64,000 nucleotides of DNA from Undaria pinnatifida (lineage: Eukaryota > Sar > Phaeophyceae > Laminariales > Alariaceae). Within the stretch, counting starts at the first letter, position 1. Each line of letters starts with the position of its first letter. Under the pieces are notes generated by a model that made no database searches, was not told the origin of the DNA, and worked only from the letters and a program-made list of their open reading frames with translations. Below, in pieces: positions 43,366-55,212 of this stretch. The stretch is taken from positions 18,453,027-18,517,026 of the forward strand of contig JABAKD010000023.1 in assembly GCA_012845835.1 (NCBI GenBank), in the 5' to 3' direction. A program made the position numbers and the translations under genes.

Positions 43366-45125
43366 GCCGAGGGTTCCCCCTCCGCCCGCCCTCGGCCAAT
43401 CAGGGGGCGCGGTGCACGCGGCGGGAGTTGCCCCTCGGGCGAACCCCACAGTCCCGCCGCACCGGTTAAGCAAGTTCAGTGACTATCATCTCATCGTGTA
43501 ATAGATAGAGTGATTATATATTCAACATGCAGAATTCAGCGCAACTTGATTCTCGGAGAAGCAGAAACCCACTGCACAACAGCCGCGTTTAGTAGCAAGG
43601 AGCAAGGAAGCAACTAACAAGACGACAACCGCACCATCACGGCATCCGCTGCCAGTTCGCCGACGAAAGACGACAACCGCTTGCTGCTCTACGTGGGTCT
43701 TGCTGTACAGCTAAAGCACATGGTGGTTGGGGTGCTTCATAGGTGGACGAGGTAGTCGGCGGGTGGGTCGGTTGTTAGGTGGGTGGGTGGGGGTGGCTTT
43801 GTACATGGGTGAGTGCTGCTGCTGCTACCTCGAGGTATCTTCCTGCCACTGCTGTGTGATAGGTGACCCGCACCACACGAGGCAGCAGAAACAGGCAGTT
43901 TGGAGGCAATTGCCGAACAGGGACTTCCCGTATATCAGTGTTGGGGGTCGAGTTCGATCTCTAGGTAAAGGGTACTAGAGTACGCTCCCTCTGCTCTGGG
44001 CGAGGAACGCGTAATAGGACTTATCAATTGTAGGCGTTCACTTTGGGTTTATACGATTCCTGGTGGCCTGTATTATATTGGTATATACCAGGTTCCAGGT
44101 TCTATACATTTTAGTCCCGCCAGTTCCGTATCATCTCATTACACTCATTTTTCGAGTGGTTGCAGATACAACTTGCAGAATTGTTCGCAAGTTGATGATC
44201 AAAACAGCAGTAAACCCACTGCACAACAACAGCGTTCAGCAGTAAGGAACAAGGAGGCAATACACAACCCAACAACCGCACCAACACGACATCCGCTTCC
44301 AGTTCGCCGACCTGAGGCCACAACGGCAGCAGCTCTCAGAGCTCTGTAGGCTCCATCATTGGTTCCCCCGCCGCCCGCCCTCGGCCAATCAGGGGGCGAG
44401 GCGTGCGCGGCGGGAGTTTCTCCTCGGCCAAACCCTCCAGTCCCGCCGCACCGGTTCAGCAAGTTCGGTGATATCCACCGGTATGATATCATCTACCTGG
44501 TCGCTGCTGTAATATCATATCATCATGGTCATTGCTAGAGTGGTTACAGATTCAACTAACAGAATTCCGCGCAACTTGATTATCGAAGAAACCCACCGCA
44601 CAACAGAAGCGTTCAGCGAGCAAGGAGCCAGCAATCATCACACAACACAACAATCGCGCCAACACGACATCCAATCCCAGTTCGCCGATAGAAGACCACA
44701 AGGGTTTGCCTCTCTACGTACTGCTGTACAGCTATTAAAGCATATGGTGGTTGGGGTGTTTAGTGCGTGGACGTTAGTCGATGGATTGGTGATTGGGTGG
44801 GTGCGTGGGGGTTGTTTCGTACGTGGATGTGTGCTGTTGCTGCTGCCGCTACTGCCCCGAGGTACCTGCCTGCCACTGTCGTGTGATAGCTGACCCGCAC
44901 CACACGCAGAGAGAGGCTGTTTGGAGGCAATTTTCGAACAGGGATATACCTTATGTATATCCGTGTTGGAGATCGAGTTCGACCCCCAAGTAGAGGACAC
45001 TACGTTCCCGCTGCTCTGGGCGAGGGACATGTAGTAGGAGTTATCAATTGTGGGCGTTCACTCTTGTTTATACCATTGTTCCGGGTGGTATGTATGTACC
45101 AGGTTCCGGGTATTGTATATTTGTT
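43366..45125. repeat. Tandem duplication, about 1-kb units
   Basis: Copy 1 (about 43366-44125) and copy 2 (about 44360-45125) share CCGCCCGCCCTCGGCCAATC, AGTCCCGCCGCACCGGTT, GCGCAACTTGATT, CCAGTTCGCCGA, CATGGTGGTTGGGGTG-like, TGGAGGCAATT and GTTATCAATTGTGGGCGTTC-like blocks in order. A partial third copy lies at about 44140-44345. A GGTGGGT-rich segment near 43745-43800 can in principle form G-quadruplexes; a related one is at 55137-55190. Confidence 0.85.
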
Positions 45126-45647
45126 GTCACCGCGTTATGCTTTACCAACACCATGTGTATATCATTGATGACCTCGATTTAGGTTTCCTACCCTCTACCA
45201 CCAGGCGCGAAGGTACTACACATCTCGTTTCCTCTACCACTCCACCGAGTCTGGGACGTCAGCGGGCGGTCCTCCATTCGATACTTTCACAAATGCACCC
45301 CATCTCCGTAAATATATTTTACCTGGTGCGATCTTCTCTCGGCGCTGTTCAATAGAAAAAATATTGCGCGCGAAGCGCGCCGATTTTTGCGCTCGTATTA
45401 TTCAGGATATGTTTAGCATTGATGCGTCAATGTCAATGCTACATATGTGTACTACTACTGTGTTAATGAAGTGTTACTTTATGTTAAGTTATTATGTGAT
45501 GTTCGCTGTAGTTAGTTTTCTTGTTAGATTTACAGGCCTACTATTGTCGTGTTACCAGGTGACCGGTGTGTTTCGCAGGTTGCAAAGGTGAGGTCGACTC
45601 TAAAATAGTCGAACTCACAGCTGACGTTGTTGTAATAATATATATAA
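45126..45647. other. Unannotated region with a short hairpin
   Basis: GCGCGCGAAGCGCGC at about 45366-45380 is a perfect short inverted repeat. About 45600-45640 has ACTCACAGCTGACG, also found near 55958 and 61045. No gene recognised. Confidence 0.4.
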
Positions 45648-45945
45648 TACAAGGTTCCCCTCCAGGAAGTGTCTTGGGGAGTAGCGCAAGAACGAAATCC
45701 ACATAACAACATCTGACCGCCTTACTGCCTGAGCAAATAAGATGTACCCGATGGTGGTGAAGACGAAGTTTTCGTCAGCAGCTCGAGAAGCGGGGGATGG
45801 GGGAAAGCGCCCTCCTAGGGACGGTTCGCTCTCTCCCTGTCGTGACGGAGATAAAAAGTGGTAATACCAGCACTAGTCCAGCACGAGTACGATGAGGACG
45901 TTTTGTCATTTTCGGCAAATAATGAAACACGAGTTTTGTAAGTAA
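45648..45945 (-). repeat. Dispersed repeat family K, inverted copy
   Basis: Reverse complement of 50335-50616. Shared blocks are TACAAGGTTCCCCTCC, GGAGTGGCGCAAGAACGAAA-like, AAGATGTACCCGATGG, CGCGGGGGATGGGG-like, GGACGGTTCGCTCTCTCCC and a GTGCTGGACACGAG/CGATGAGGAC end. The copies are about 4.4 kb apart in opposite orientation and could pair with each other. Confidence 0.75.
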
Positions 45946-46413
45946 TACCAGGATAACTATTGTTGGCGGTGATTGCACCGAGCTAGACACTGCGCAAATG
46001 CGGCGCTGCTGGGAGACTTTCCGAGAGGTGGCCCACGTACACGGCTCACGCGAGAGACAGGGACGAGCGCAGCTCCGATGGTCAGACTATTGACACCGCA
46101 GCCGGCGGCCCAACACCATCGATGTGTAGTGTGGCTAGTTGCGTTTCTCGGAGCCCTCGATCTGTCCATGTGATGGGTAGTGGGCAGGTCAGGGTCGACG
46201 TAGTTTGACAAACGTCCGTATTTCGGCACAGGTCATGCTACGCCACAGCAGCAGCACACCGCCTACATCGGACTACAACACCAGGAAGTAGCTGTTTCGT
46301 TCCCATGGTCTCGGCCCCTCACGGCTGCCAGCAACAGCGGACTGCAGGAGTTCATTCAAAGGAACACACTGGAAAGTAGCAGCTGTTAGCAGCTCTTCTC
46401 CGTGTGTGTGCTA
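45946..46413. other. Unannotated region
   Basis: A 66-codon frame at 45973-46173 is moderately GC-rich but not recognised. No repeat match seen. Confidence 0.25.
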
Positions 46414-46935
46414 CAGCAGCATGATGCCTTATGGCAGCTATCCAGAACGATCTCACCTTGATGTAGCCGGGCGTTCGTACATAGAGCTCAAGAAGTGACT
46501 TGTAGCCAAGTAATGGTCCAGAAGACCACGAAAGACAGGGTTTACGTTGCCAGAACGGGTACACACGGTATACGGGCAGATAGGTTTCGAGTGGGGCAAG
46601 AGCAATGTACACGTGTGACGGTACGGTGTTGGGACACACTTGGTCGTTTGGACAGGTGGTGTTTAACTTTGATCTCTTGTATTTAGATCGGAACTAGAAC
46701 TCCGAGGTGGATAGGCGGACCCCCCATGAAATGGAAGGGGTTTCCACGTTTTCCGAGAAGGATTCCTCGGCCGGGGACAACCTTACTTTACCTACATCGT
46801 GCAGTGGAGGGCCTATCCGACAGCATTCTCCACTTTTCACTATGCACCCTCCTCGTAATCTGGTCCGGTCAGCTATCACGTATCTCAGGATAACCCCGGC
46901 GCCTCATGCGTCCTGGCGATCGTAGCGCTGCAACA
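46414..46935 (+). repeat. Dispersed repeat family L, copy 1
   Basis: Matches 54110-54627 over about 510 bp in direct orientation: TGATGCCTTATGGCAGCTATC at the start, GAAAGACAGGGTTTACGTTG, CGGTGTTGGGACAC, AACTAGAACTCCGAGGTGG, GGAAGGGGTTTCCACGTTTTC, AGCTATCACGTATCTCAGGA, and a shared sharp end GTAGCGCTGCAACA. The sharp 3' end in both copies marks an element boundary, but no flanking target duplication is present. Confidence 0.85.
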
Positions 46936-47700
46936 CCCCCCCTGCCTGACGCACAACTATCGTCGGCACAAAGCGGCCGCCCCGGTTATGGCTAGGTTAC
47001 AGCGTGAACACCATCCTCCTCTCTCCGCCGCTGCCTGCCTGGCGTTGCCCCCTCCTCTTCCAGCGTTACGCTTAGCTAGCGTCGGCGCCGGGCAGATGTC
47101 GGGCATCGCCGCCGGCCTTTTTTGAGCGACTAAACTCCGGATTCACTTCCTCCATTCCCAAACCTGACCCGTCGTTTCAACGAACGGTTCCCGTAGACGC
47201 CGGTAGACAGGCGATATTAAGATTTTCCTTCCTTTCCAGGACACAGCAGGTGCATTCCATCCCCGTAGACGGACGCACTTGAAGCTTCTCCTGCCTTCCA
47301 GGAAACAGTAGACGTTGCAAGTAATCCTGTAGTGTGCAACCCCCCCCCCTCAGTTGGGGCATATCCGGAAACTTGAGCTTCTGGGGAGAAAGGACCTGGT
47401 CTTGTTGAACAGGTGATGGGGTCGTTCTTGATCGTCTCAGATTGTGCTGGCCTGTTGTGAGGTCCTTCTTCGTTCTTGATCGTCTCAGATTATGCCGGCC
47501 TGTTGTGAGGTCGTACTTCATCTCACTTTCCACCAGCATTTTGTCACGTCGTTCTTGATTTTGACGTGTTCGAATCTTCTCCTTTTACACCAGCGTTCTC
47601 CACTTTTTTTCACTCCCCCATGCTAGACCGCGCAGGAGGTTGAAATTATTGGGGGGGGGGGGGGTGCTTTGAAGTTTCTGGCCCGTGTTTGATTCAACTT
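46936..47700. repeat. Spacer with a 48-bp tandem duplication and poly-G
   Basis: CGTTCTTGATCGTCTCAGAT occurs twice about 48 bp apart within 47411-47520, each followed by a GGCCTGTTGTGAGGTC block. A smaller duplication (GTAGACG..., CCTTCCAGGA) lies at about 47190-47310. A G run of about 16 bases is at 47655-47671. No gene. Confidence 0.6.
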
Positions 47701-50334
47701 CTCTGCCCCTCGAAGTGTGGTCTTCCTTCCCAGAACGCGTGGCAAGTTACCACTGTGTTGAGGATGTGAGAGAAACTTGTCGACTACCATGACTGTTGGC
47801 TCAGTATGGGTATATTTGCTCTTTCTATCTATCCCTCCTCTCTTTGTATTTTTCTTCCTGAACGCTTGGCTAGGGCCTTGACATTAGCTCCGTTGTGGGT
47901 GGCGGTATGCTTGAAAAGTTGCCGACTACCATTCCTACTTCGAGCAGTCATACTACTCAAGACATTTGGTCGCCTTTATAAAACGGCATGAGCTGGTGTT
48001 TCGTCCCTGTGTCTGTACGCCTGGAATTGCTTTTTAACAATTTGCTGTAGGACGGGTTGATCTGTTGCCTAATGGCAGACTGAGCGTGCGCAGAATATTC
48101 CCGCTGTGCTGTGGCCGGCCAATGTCTGGTGAGGTTCCTGCGCCGCCCGAAGCAAACCCTACGATGGCGTCACGCACGTACGTTAGACCGTGATGTATGA
48201 CACTGTGTATGGCCGATGGTGAGGTTGCATCCTCAGGTTAGGGCCGGCGTCGCTGTAGCACCCCGACTCCCACCCTATCATTTTGCGAAGCAAACATATA
48301 GCGACACCGTTACAGTACAGTAATAGTGTCCTTGCGCAAGGAATAGTGCGTATCCAAACTATTGGATACCTTTTCGATGACACCGGAAATTGTTTACCGT
48401 CTCGAAGTATATGTGGTGGGAGACGAAACGGCTTTTTCTACTCCACGGGTAATGAACTGACGCTGTGGGCGGAAAGGCCCGCATTGACCAGGGGTGGAAC
48501 CTCGCGGCAACTGACTCTACTGGGTGCTGGTGTTCATTACAATCTTTATGTGTTGTGAGTTCAACAATATACTTGGTCATGAAGCATGCCGGGATCGGTT
48601 GGTTGACGAACAGTCATGACTTTGATCACGAGATCAAATGAACAGCTGAGCTAATGCGAAAGATAATCATGTACACCGGTGCGACGACGAACGGACGGAC
48701 AGGGCGCGGCCAGCAGACGCGCCTGCATGCAATTCAAGATCAAATATAGAGCGGTATTCGAATACGGGCAGATTAATACTCACAACAACACGCCGCCAAC
48801 GCCGCCTGTTTCGCCGCCTAACGGAGGAAACACCTTGCTGGCGCTCAGGGTGTACCCGTTTTGCCCCGCCCCCCCTTGCCTTGGCGGTCAAACGCATACT
48901 TTCGTCGTCCTGGAACACACAGCGGAGTGGGGAATGCCGCGAAGAAACCTTTGTAGGAAAAATAAGCTGCGAAACGACTAATATCAAACATATTTTTACC
49001 CTGCCGTTTTCGTACGTTTTAGATGTACAACAGTACCATGACCCGTAGTAATCAAGAAGTAGATCCGCTAACAGGCTGCATTCCTGCTGTATCGACCCGT
49101 GTACTGACGGCGGTACGCCACAGCAGTACCTTGCTGACTGTTGACCAAATTATTTCGTCGAACTCTCAGGTGGTTTGCTCGTATATAAACGCACCGCTAG
49201 TGGTACACTTCGGGCGTAAATCCTTGTTATATACTCCGGAGTAATACCGTAGCGTCGTGGTGGTCGTCTCATTATGGGTATTCAAAAACGTTCGGTTTCA
49301 ATACTCATTTCGCATGTTTTCTCCGCTGTATCGGCCGGCTCTGTCCTACTTACGGATTACCACTACTATTTCTGTAGTGCGCCTATTAATAGTCAAAGAC
49401 CGACGCAGGTTGTCCTTACACGAACATGGTTCCTTAATGTATGGGAGGCCAACAACAGTAGATTGATAACTACGTACCAGGTATCAGGTGTTACTTTTAC
49501 CCATTGGAAAAATCCCCCAGTGTAATGCAATACTAACCGCGCGTGTATCTCTTCAAGTTGGGGGGCTGTTTTTAACTATCGCCATTCTGGACGAAAACAT
49601 TAGGGCGTTTGGATTTAAGACTTTTGGGTCAACGGTCCGTACATCATACGTCATCAGTTTGTGTTTCGTCCCACGCGAGCACGCCCAGCCATGTCTAGAC
49701 AACAGTGAATATACATGCAGGTAACACAGACAACGCTACAACCGTGCCCAGCGGCACAAGCAGCAGCAGGCAACACCATGTGCTACATACAGCAGTACAG
49801 CAGTATTTGCAGCAGCAAACCGATGCGTTGGTTCGTGCTCGAACCTCGCTACTTCGCTATACGCAACTAAAATTCATCTCTTTAAGGGGACGATTTTGAA
49901 TCGGACCACGATCAAAACAACCCAGCGTGATTTTTCCTGACTCTAGAAAGCAAACAGCAGTGGATTAATATAGGCGCTGATGCTTCATGAGAGAGGGCTT
50001 CTCTGTCTCAGCGACAATAGAAGCCCTACAGATCCTCATTCCGTGCACTTTCTGCGACGAGCTGGTGGTGACGGGGGATAAGATGCCCATCCTGGCGTGG
50101 ATCACTGGTCGTGGAGTTCGAAATCTGGATCAACAAGACAAGAAGAGTACTATTCTGAAATGGCTGATTCCCATATGAAACAAAAAGAAAACATCAACTC
50201 CGTGATAAAAGACCGCGCACGGAGCAACTGCTGCATCTGGCTGATGTTTTTTTTTGCCGGCTGGAAATCCCTGGAAAATTCACCATTTGTCCATTTATTT
50301 TTTACCACGCAAATTTTACTGCATTACAATAACA
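47701..50334. other. Unannotated region
   Basis: The longest stretch without repeat matches. A 63-codon frame at 49987-50178 begins with an ATG and reads MREGFSVSATIEALQILIPC, then TFCDELVVTGDKM; the C-x2-C pair hints at a zinc-binding turn, but I recognise no family. A CAGCAG-rich patch is at 49750-49825. It may contain single-copy host DNA, but no exon-intron structure could be supported. Confidence 0.3.
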
Positions 50335-50616
50335 AGAGTCTCCCTCGCACAAAGTCCTCATCGTACTCCGAATCTCGTGCTGGACACGTGCTGATGAGAT
50401 TACCACTTCTGTACTGTTCTCCACCACGACGGGAGAGAGCGAACCGTCCCTGAGGGGGCGCCTCCCCATCCCCCGCGTCTCGAGCTGCGGACAAGAACAT
50501 AGTTTTCACTCCCATCGGGTACATCTTATTTGCCCAGGCAGTCAGATGTTGCATACTTAGGTTTCGTTCTTGCGCCACTCCCCTAAGCACTTCCCGGAGG
50601 GGAACCTTGTATCATA
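50335..50616 (+). repeat. Dispersed repeat family K, direct copy
   Basis: Inverted partner of 45648-45945, ending GGAGGGGAACCTTGTA. The same terminal word (GGGGAACCTTGTA) closes segments near 59210-59222, and GGGGAGCCTTGT closes family C, so it may be a shared terminal motif. Confidence 0.75.
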
Positions 50617-51910
50617 TATATACCGCGCTTTGTCGATATCTAGCTGGGTACGCATAATAGGTACCACGTGTCATACATATGATACGGGATAGCATTTTCT
50701 GGGTGGCATGCGGTGTAGTCGGTTTTTCCAGACGCAACTGTAGCTCTTGAATCGAGTCCCCGCCTGTAGTTTCCAGTTAACTGGAAAAACTGACTGGCGG
50801 CAATGCCCTGAAACTAAATGTCTGGTCCACACGGCGTGACAAACCGTAACTGATACTCATTCGTATTATATAATCTGCAGATGCGCAGCGGAGGCGCGGC
50901 TATTAACAGCGACGGCTTTAGACCGCGGTTTGTCTGGGCGAAACGTGCAACCTTCTGGCCTCTGTTCAATATGCTCCGCTTGTGTTTTAAACTTATCAGC
51001 ACACTGGTCTTCGAAACATGCCTACATTTTTTTGGTGAGCGAGTGATCATGCGTGCCAATCATATGGACGAGCAGCACCGGCGACGAACTTACAGGGCAC
51101 GGGCAGCACGGACGTGGCTGCATGCTATCTAAGACCAGATGTGGGGATGCTTTCAAGTACAAGCCGCCGCATGCTTTGCACTGTTCCAGGTAGCGACGTA
51201 TACGCTCTGTACTACAGTATTAACAACACGATTACCGGGTAATATCTTCTTGCATCGCATTCTTCAGAACACATGTCGTTTGTTTTATTACTTATTTTTT
51301 TCTGTTTTTATTATATTTGTTTCTTTCATGGTCTGGCTTGTTTTGTTGTGTTCTTGTACCCGATACTTTAGCATTTAACTTGCTTTACCTTGATAATTTG
51401 CGGCTGTTTGATTTCCTCTGTCTCACCGCCTGTGACCACATAATTGTATATATCTAGGATAAAGGGGCTGCACTAACACTGGATGAACTGGTGTCGTTGG
51501 GTAGAAAGATCATATTTGTATACGATCTGTGGCCTGATACTTCTAGTACTGCTCTGCCAGAAACGTACTCATGGCTACAGAACAAGGTAGGGAGTTACTA
51601 CCATGTAGACCAGTTCGCATTACACCATATTCATTCCTAGATAAAATACCAGCGATAATGAAAAAACAAAGATGAACTATGAACTACTGTACGATCCCGT
51701 GTACGACTGATGTGCGGTGGAAATGAATTACTGACTCGCTCCCGTGTATGATGTAGATTGATTAACATTCCCCTTTGGACTCTGGTACAAGAAGGGGATT
51801 CGCCGACCTGTATCCCTAATGAGGTCAAGTATATACGACACACAGCTTGCAAAGACGAGCTTCGACGAAATCTGCGATCTCACAGCTCTAGTAGGGTATA
51901 TATATGACCC
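50617..51910. other. Unannotated region
   Basis: Frames of 60-83 codons are not recognised; one at 51139-51378 is hydrophobic (T-rich DNA). No RNA gene or element end found. Confidence 0.25.
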
Positions 51911-52205
51911 GGTCGCCCCGGTGGCGTATCAGGTTATCCTCGAGCCTGGTATAGGTCAGTTTTGTGAGTTCGAATCTCCCCGAGTGCGTACTCGTATAAG
52001 TTCGTGGGGACTTTTTCTTGGGGACAAATCGACTTGCGGAAAGCGCGAGAGCGTGAGTTAGCAACACTAGATGAAAATCGACAAGCAGTGGGATTGCTGA
52101 ACCCTATGCGCGATGAAAATTGAAGGCAACAGCCGGGAGGAAGAAGGGACGACACCTGTGACCACGGCTTGTCCAGAAGCTGGAAAGTAGATGTAGGTGA
52201 AAAAC
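51911..52205 (+). repeat. tRNA-derived SINE, copy 2
   Basis: Homologous to 12551-12840 along its full length. A-box-like GGTGGCGTATCAGGTTATCC at about 51918 and B-box-like GAGTTCGAATCT at 51965-51976. The A box is closer to the tRNA consensus than in copy 1. The body contains TTGCGGAAAGCGCGAGAGCG and CACGGCTTGTCCAGAAGCTG. No A tail is obvious. Confidence 0.68.
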
Positions 52206-52799
52206 ACTTCAACTGTGAGATCGACTAAAAAGGTTTTTGATCAAAATTCAGGTTTGCAAGCTGCGTTTGATACGTCGATCGCGCGTGTTACGGGGTGTGT
52301 ATACCCTCGTGAAGGATTCAGGTCGGTGACTTCCCTGGCAATGCCAGGGTCAACAAGTCTGAGACGTTCAACCTTGTTCTGCGCACATAACTGTATATTC
52401 CGCATTGAGGGGGACAAAACCAGACATCTGTCAATGTGCGTGCAACAATAATTGTTACAGTGAGTTAACTTTTGGAGTTGGCTACTTGGGCCTACCGGGT
52501 TCGTCCGCAAGTTCCTGTGCACTCGCTGTATGTGCGGCAGGCTAACGGAAGTCCAGGCCAGCAGGCCTTACAGATATGAAGCAGGCCCCGAAAATCAACT
52601 AGCCATACAAGTACGGCACTGATGAATGTGACACACACGCAAGGTGTTGCCTACTGGTGCTGCTGGGCGCTGGTTTTTAACGGTGTGCTCTCTGCGTGTT
52701 GGCTGTGCTCATTGCTGTGTTCATGAGAGGGCGAAACACAGACCGAATGTTACCTGTGGTACGCGGAGCTGGGTACGCGCGCATGATTTGATGATTTGC
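52206..52799. other. Unannotated region
   Basis: No feature recognised. Frames up to 93 codons overlap on both strands. Confidence 0.25.
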
Positions 52800-53100
52800 A
52801 CGTATTTTTTGGGTTTGCATCAAAACCTTACGTACGTAAAGTAACGGGGATAGGGGATACGATAAACGGGGATAGCGGATGCGGAAACCCGGGGATTTTC
52901 CTTAAATATGCCCAAGGCCAGGAAAGTTTAAAAGGCTTGCCACGCGCGACATACTGCACGAATCGCGCTCAAACCTCCGGCAACGTGACCCCAAGGACCG
53001 AATTGTGTCCACCCCCTCGACGTTTCGGATAAACGTTCAAGCACGAAGAGGTGTTCCCGAAAAGAGATGCGCTAAAGACAATTGTACGTATACATGTTGA
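52800..53100 (+). repeat. Dispersed repeat family M, copy 1
   Basis: Matches 55213-55510: ACCTTAYGTACGTAARGTAA, GATAGGGGAT, CCCGGGGATTTTCCT, GCTTGCCAMGCGCGACAYAC, AATCGCGC/GATCGCGCC, GACGTTTCGGATAAACGT-like and AGCACGAAGAG. Direct orientation, about 2.4 kb apart. Confidence 0.78.
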
Positions 53101-53229
53101 TGCTGCCGGATAAGCAGCGAAACTGATCGGCGAGACTGAGTAAAATTAGTCTAGATCTCGCTCGCTTGTATGGGCCCGCATGTATTGACGGGTGGCCATG
53201 CTGTGTCTGGTGCCTGGTGTGGGCAACAA

Positions 53230-53960
53230 CGTGGCGTAATGATTCGACTACGGGCGGTTTTCCTTACGCTGGCCCATAACTGGTCGAGTGTGTATTGGTG
53301 GTTGGCATTGGTACTTTGTTTTTCCTTGTAAGTTCACGGGTACATTCATTCTGTGTCTCTCGGTGTTCTCGGAGTTCTCGTTGTTCGTATCCTCGAGTTG
53401 TTGCTTGTTGTTTATTTTTTGCAAGATCGGAGATCGGATCGCTTTTTTTGTTGTAAAATTGGAAATCCGGATGGCCATCGCTTGCTTTCCTCTCTGTGTT
53501 CGGTGGGCCTGGCTTGAGCGGTGCCTACCCCTCGCTGCTCCCGAAGCAACTTGCATCACTCACGAGCTTCTCGATCGGCATCGGTCGCATTCATGCGTAT
53601 CATACGTTTCGATCGACGGCTGGCGGGCCAGGTACTTAGTTGCGATCGAACGAACGACATGTTTACTCTCTCTTTTTTATTTTGTACATAAATTGGATCG
53701 CCCATCGCTTGCTTCTTTCTCTTTGTTTGGTGTGCCTGGCTTGAGTGGCACCTATCTCTCGCTGCTACCGACGCTGTTTGCGTCACTCACGAGCCTCTCG
53801 ATCTGCAACGGTTGCCTTCATGCGTATGCTACGTTTTGATCGACGGCTAGCGGGTCAGGTTGATAGTTGCAATCGAGCGGACGGCATGATCACTCTTTCC
53901 GTTTTTGGTACTCACCTGGTTTTTCAAGGCGTTGCTTCTGGCCCGGTTCACCCCCATAAA
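53230..53960. repeat. Tandem duplication, about 220-bp units
   Basis: About 53486-53680 and 53706-53910 share GTGCCTGGCTTGAG, CTCGCTGCT, ATCACTCACGAGC..CTCGATC, TTCATGCGTAT..TACGTTT.GATCGACGG and a CGAGCGGACGGCATGA-like end. A 183-codon frame (53288-53839) spans the two units; its repeats follow the DNA, and its Cys/Phe/Ser-rich composition suggests it is not a gene. Confidence 0.7.
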
Positions 53961-54109
53961 TCAGACTCCAAAGCTTCCTGAGGACTCTCGACCTAGCCTG
54001 CGCTGCTGTATAAACCGTTACCAGGCTCTAGGTCCAGCCTTCCTATCTCGTATCTTCCTTCGTTCTCACCAGGGTGTTCCAGTTCGATCTCCCTGGGTTC
54101 ACCATGCTA

Positions 54110-54627
54110 CACCAGCGTGATGCCTTATGGCAGCTATCCAAAACGGTTTTACCTTGATGTAGCCGGGGTTCGTACGTAGAGCTCAAGAAGTGGTTTGTAT
54201 CCGCGTAATGGGCCAGAAGACCTCGAAAGACAGGGTTTACGTTGCCAGGGCGGGTACACACGGTATATGGGCAGGTAGGTTGCGAGTCGGGCGAGAGCAG
54301 CGTACACGTATAATGGCACGGTGTTGGGACACTTGGTCGTTTGGACAGGTGTTTATCTTTGATTTTTGTCTCAGGGTTGGGACTAGAACTCCGAGGTGGG
54401 TAAGCGGACCCCCCGCGAATTGGAAGGGGTTTCCACGTTTTCCAAGAAGAATTCCCTGGCCGGGGACATCTTTCCTTCACCTACATTGTGTTGTGGAGGG
54501 CCTATCCGACGGCATAATCTGCACTTTACACGATGCACCCTACTCGTAATACTGGGCCGTTCAGCTATCACGTATCTCAGGAAAACCCCGGCGCCTTATG
54601 CGCCCTGGCGTTCGTAGCGCTGCAACA
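54110..54627 (+). repeat. Dispersed repeat family L, copy 2
   Basis: Direct match to 46414-46935 with small indels. It ends at the same GTAGCGCTGCAACA and is directly followed by the inverted family N copy. The internal word TGTAGCCGGGG..TTCGTACGTAGAGCTCAAG is shared with copy 1. Confidence 0.85.
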
Positions 54628-54629
54628 TG

Positions 54630-54910
54630 TGCGTACGTGAAAAGCCCAAGACCACCGAGTCTAAGAACGACTTTTATTGCGAACCCTCGCCCGATCCACG
54701 AGACACAGCAGGTTGTGAGTTTGCTTGCGTGTATCCCCACTCCACAGAAGCACCACCACCACCACCCCCCAACAGTTTGCTTGCGTGTATACCCACTCCA
54801 CATAAGCACCACCACCACCCCCAACAGGCTTCAACACGGGCAAGCAACGCATTATTTTCCGCGGTTCAGGGCCTTTGCGCCTGCTGTGGTAGCGATCAAC
54901 CCCTGTAGGC
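54630..54910 (-). repeat. GGT-microsatellite repeat family N, inverted copy 3
   Basis: Reverse complement of the units at 5645-6830: CACGTACGTGAAAAGCCC, a CTCCACAGAAGCACCACC-type block occurring twice, and GCGCCTGCTGTGGTAGCG. The CAC tract is expanded and duplicated here compared with the other copies. Confidence 0.78.
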
Positions 54911-55212
54911 CCAGTTTAATCGAAGCCACACAGCAGCAGTTTTTGTGAAAATGTCAAAATTCCTTCTAAAACCAAGTAATAAGGAACTCCCCCCCGGGAA
55001 AAAAGTCCGTATAATTTAAGGCGTAAAAAGATGCACGAGGTATGGGATCGGAGCCGAACGGAGCGCATCTGCTTGCTGCTGTACGTACTACTGCTGCACT
55101 GCTGTAGCGCATGCTTCTTAGGTTGTTTGTTGGCGGGGCGGATTGGTCGGGTGGTGGGTGGGTGGTTAGGTGGGTGGTTGGGTGGCTGACTGGGTTCGTA
55201 TCTGAATGAGTG
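54911..55212. other. Spacer with G-rich GGTGGGT tract
   Basis: GGTGGTGGGTGGGTGGTTAGG and similar at about 55150-55190 could form G-quadruplexes. CTGCTGTACGTACTACTGCTG at about 55075 resembles the region before the G-rich part of the 43.4-45.1 kb duplication. Confidence 0.45.

Noticed and set aside
46422-46935. Solo LTR (TG...CA)
   Set aside because: The bases flanking both copies do not form a target duplication, and homology extends a few bases beyond the TG. Kept only as a dispersed repeat.
53288-53839. 183-codon secreted or membrane protein
   Set aside because: It spans a 220-bp tandem duplication in T-rich DNA; the hydrophobicity reflects base composition, and the two units do not conserve the phase as a protein repeat.
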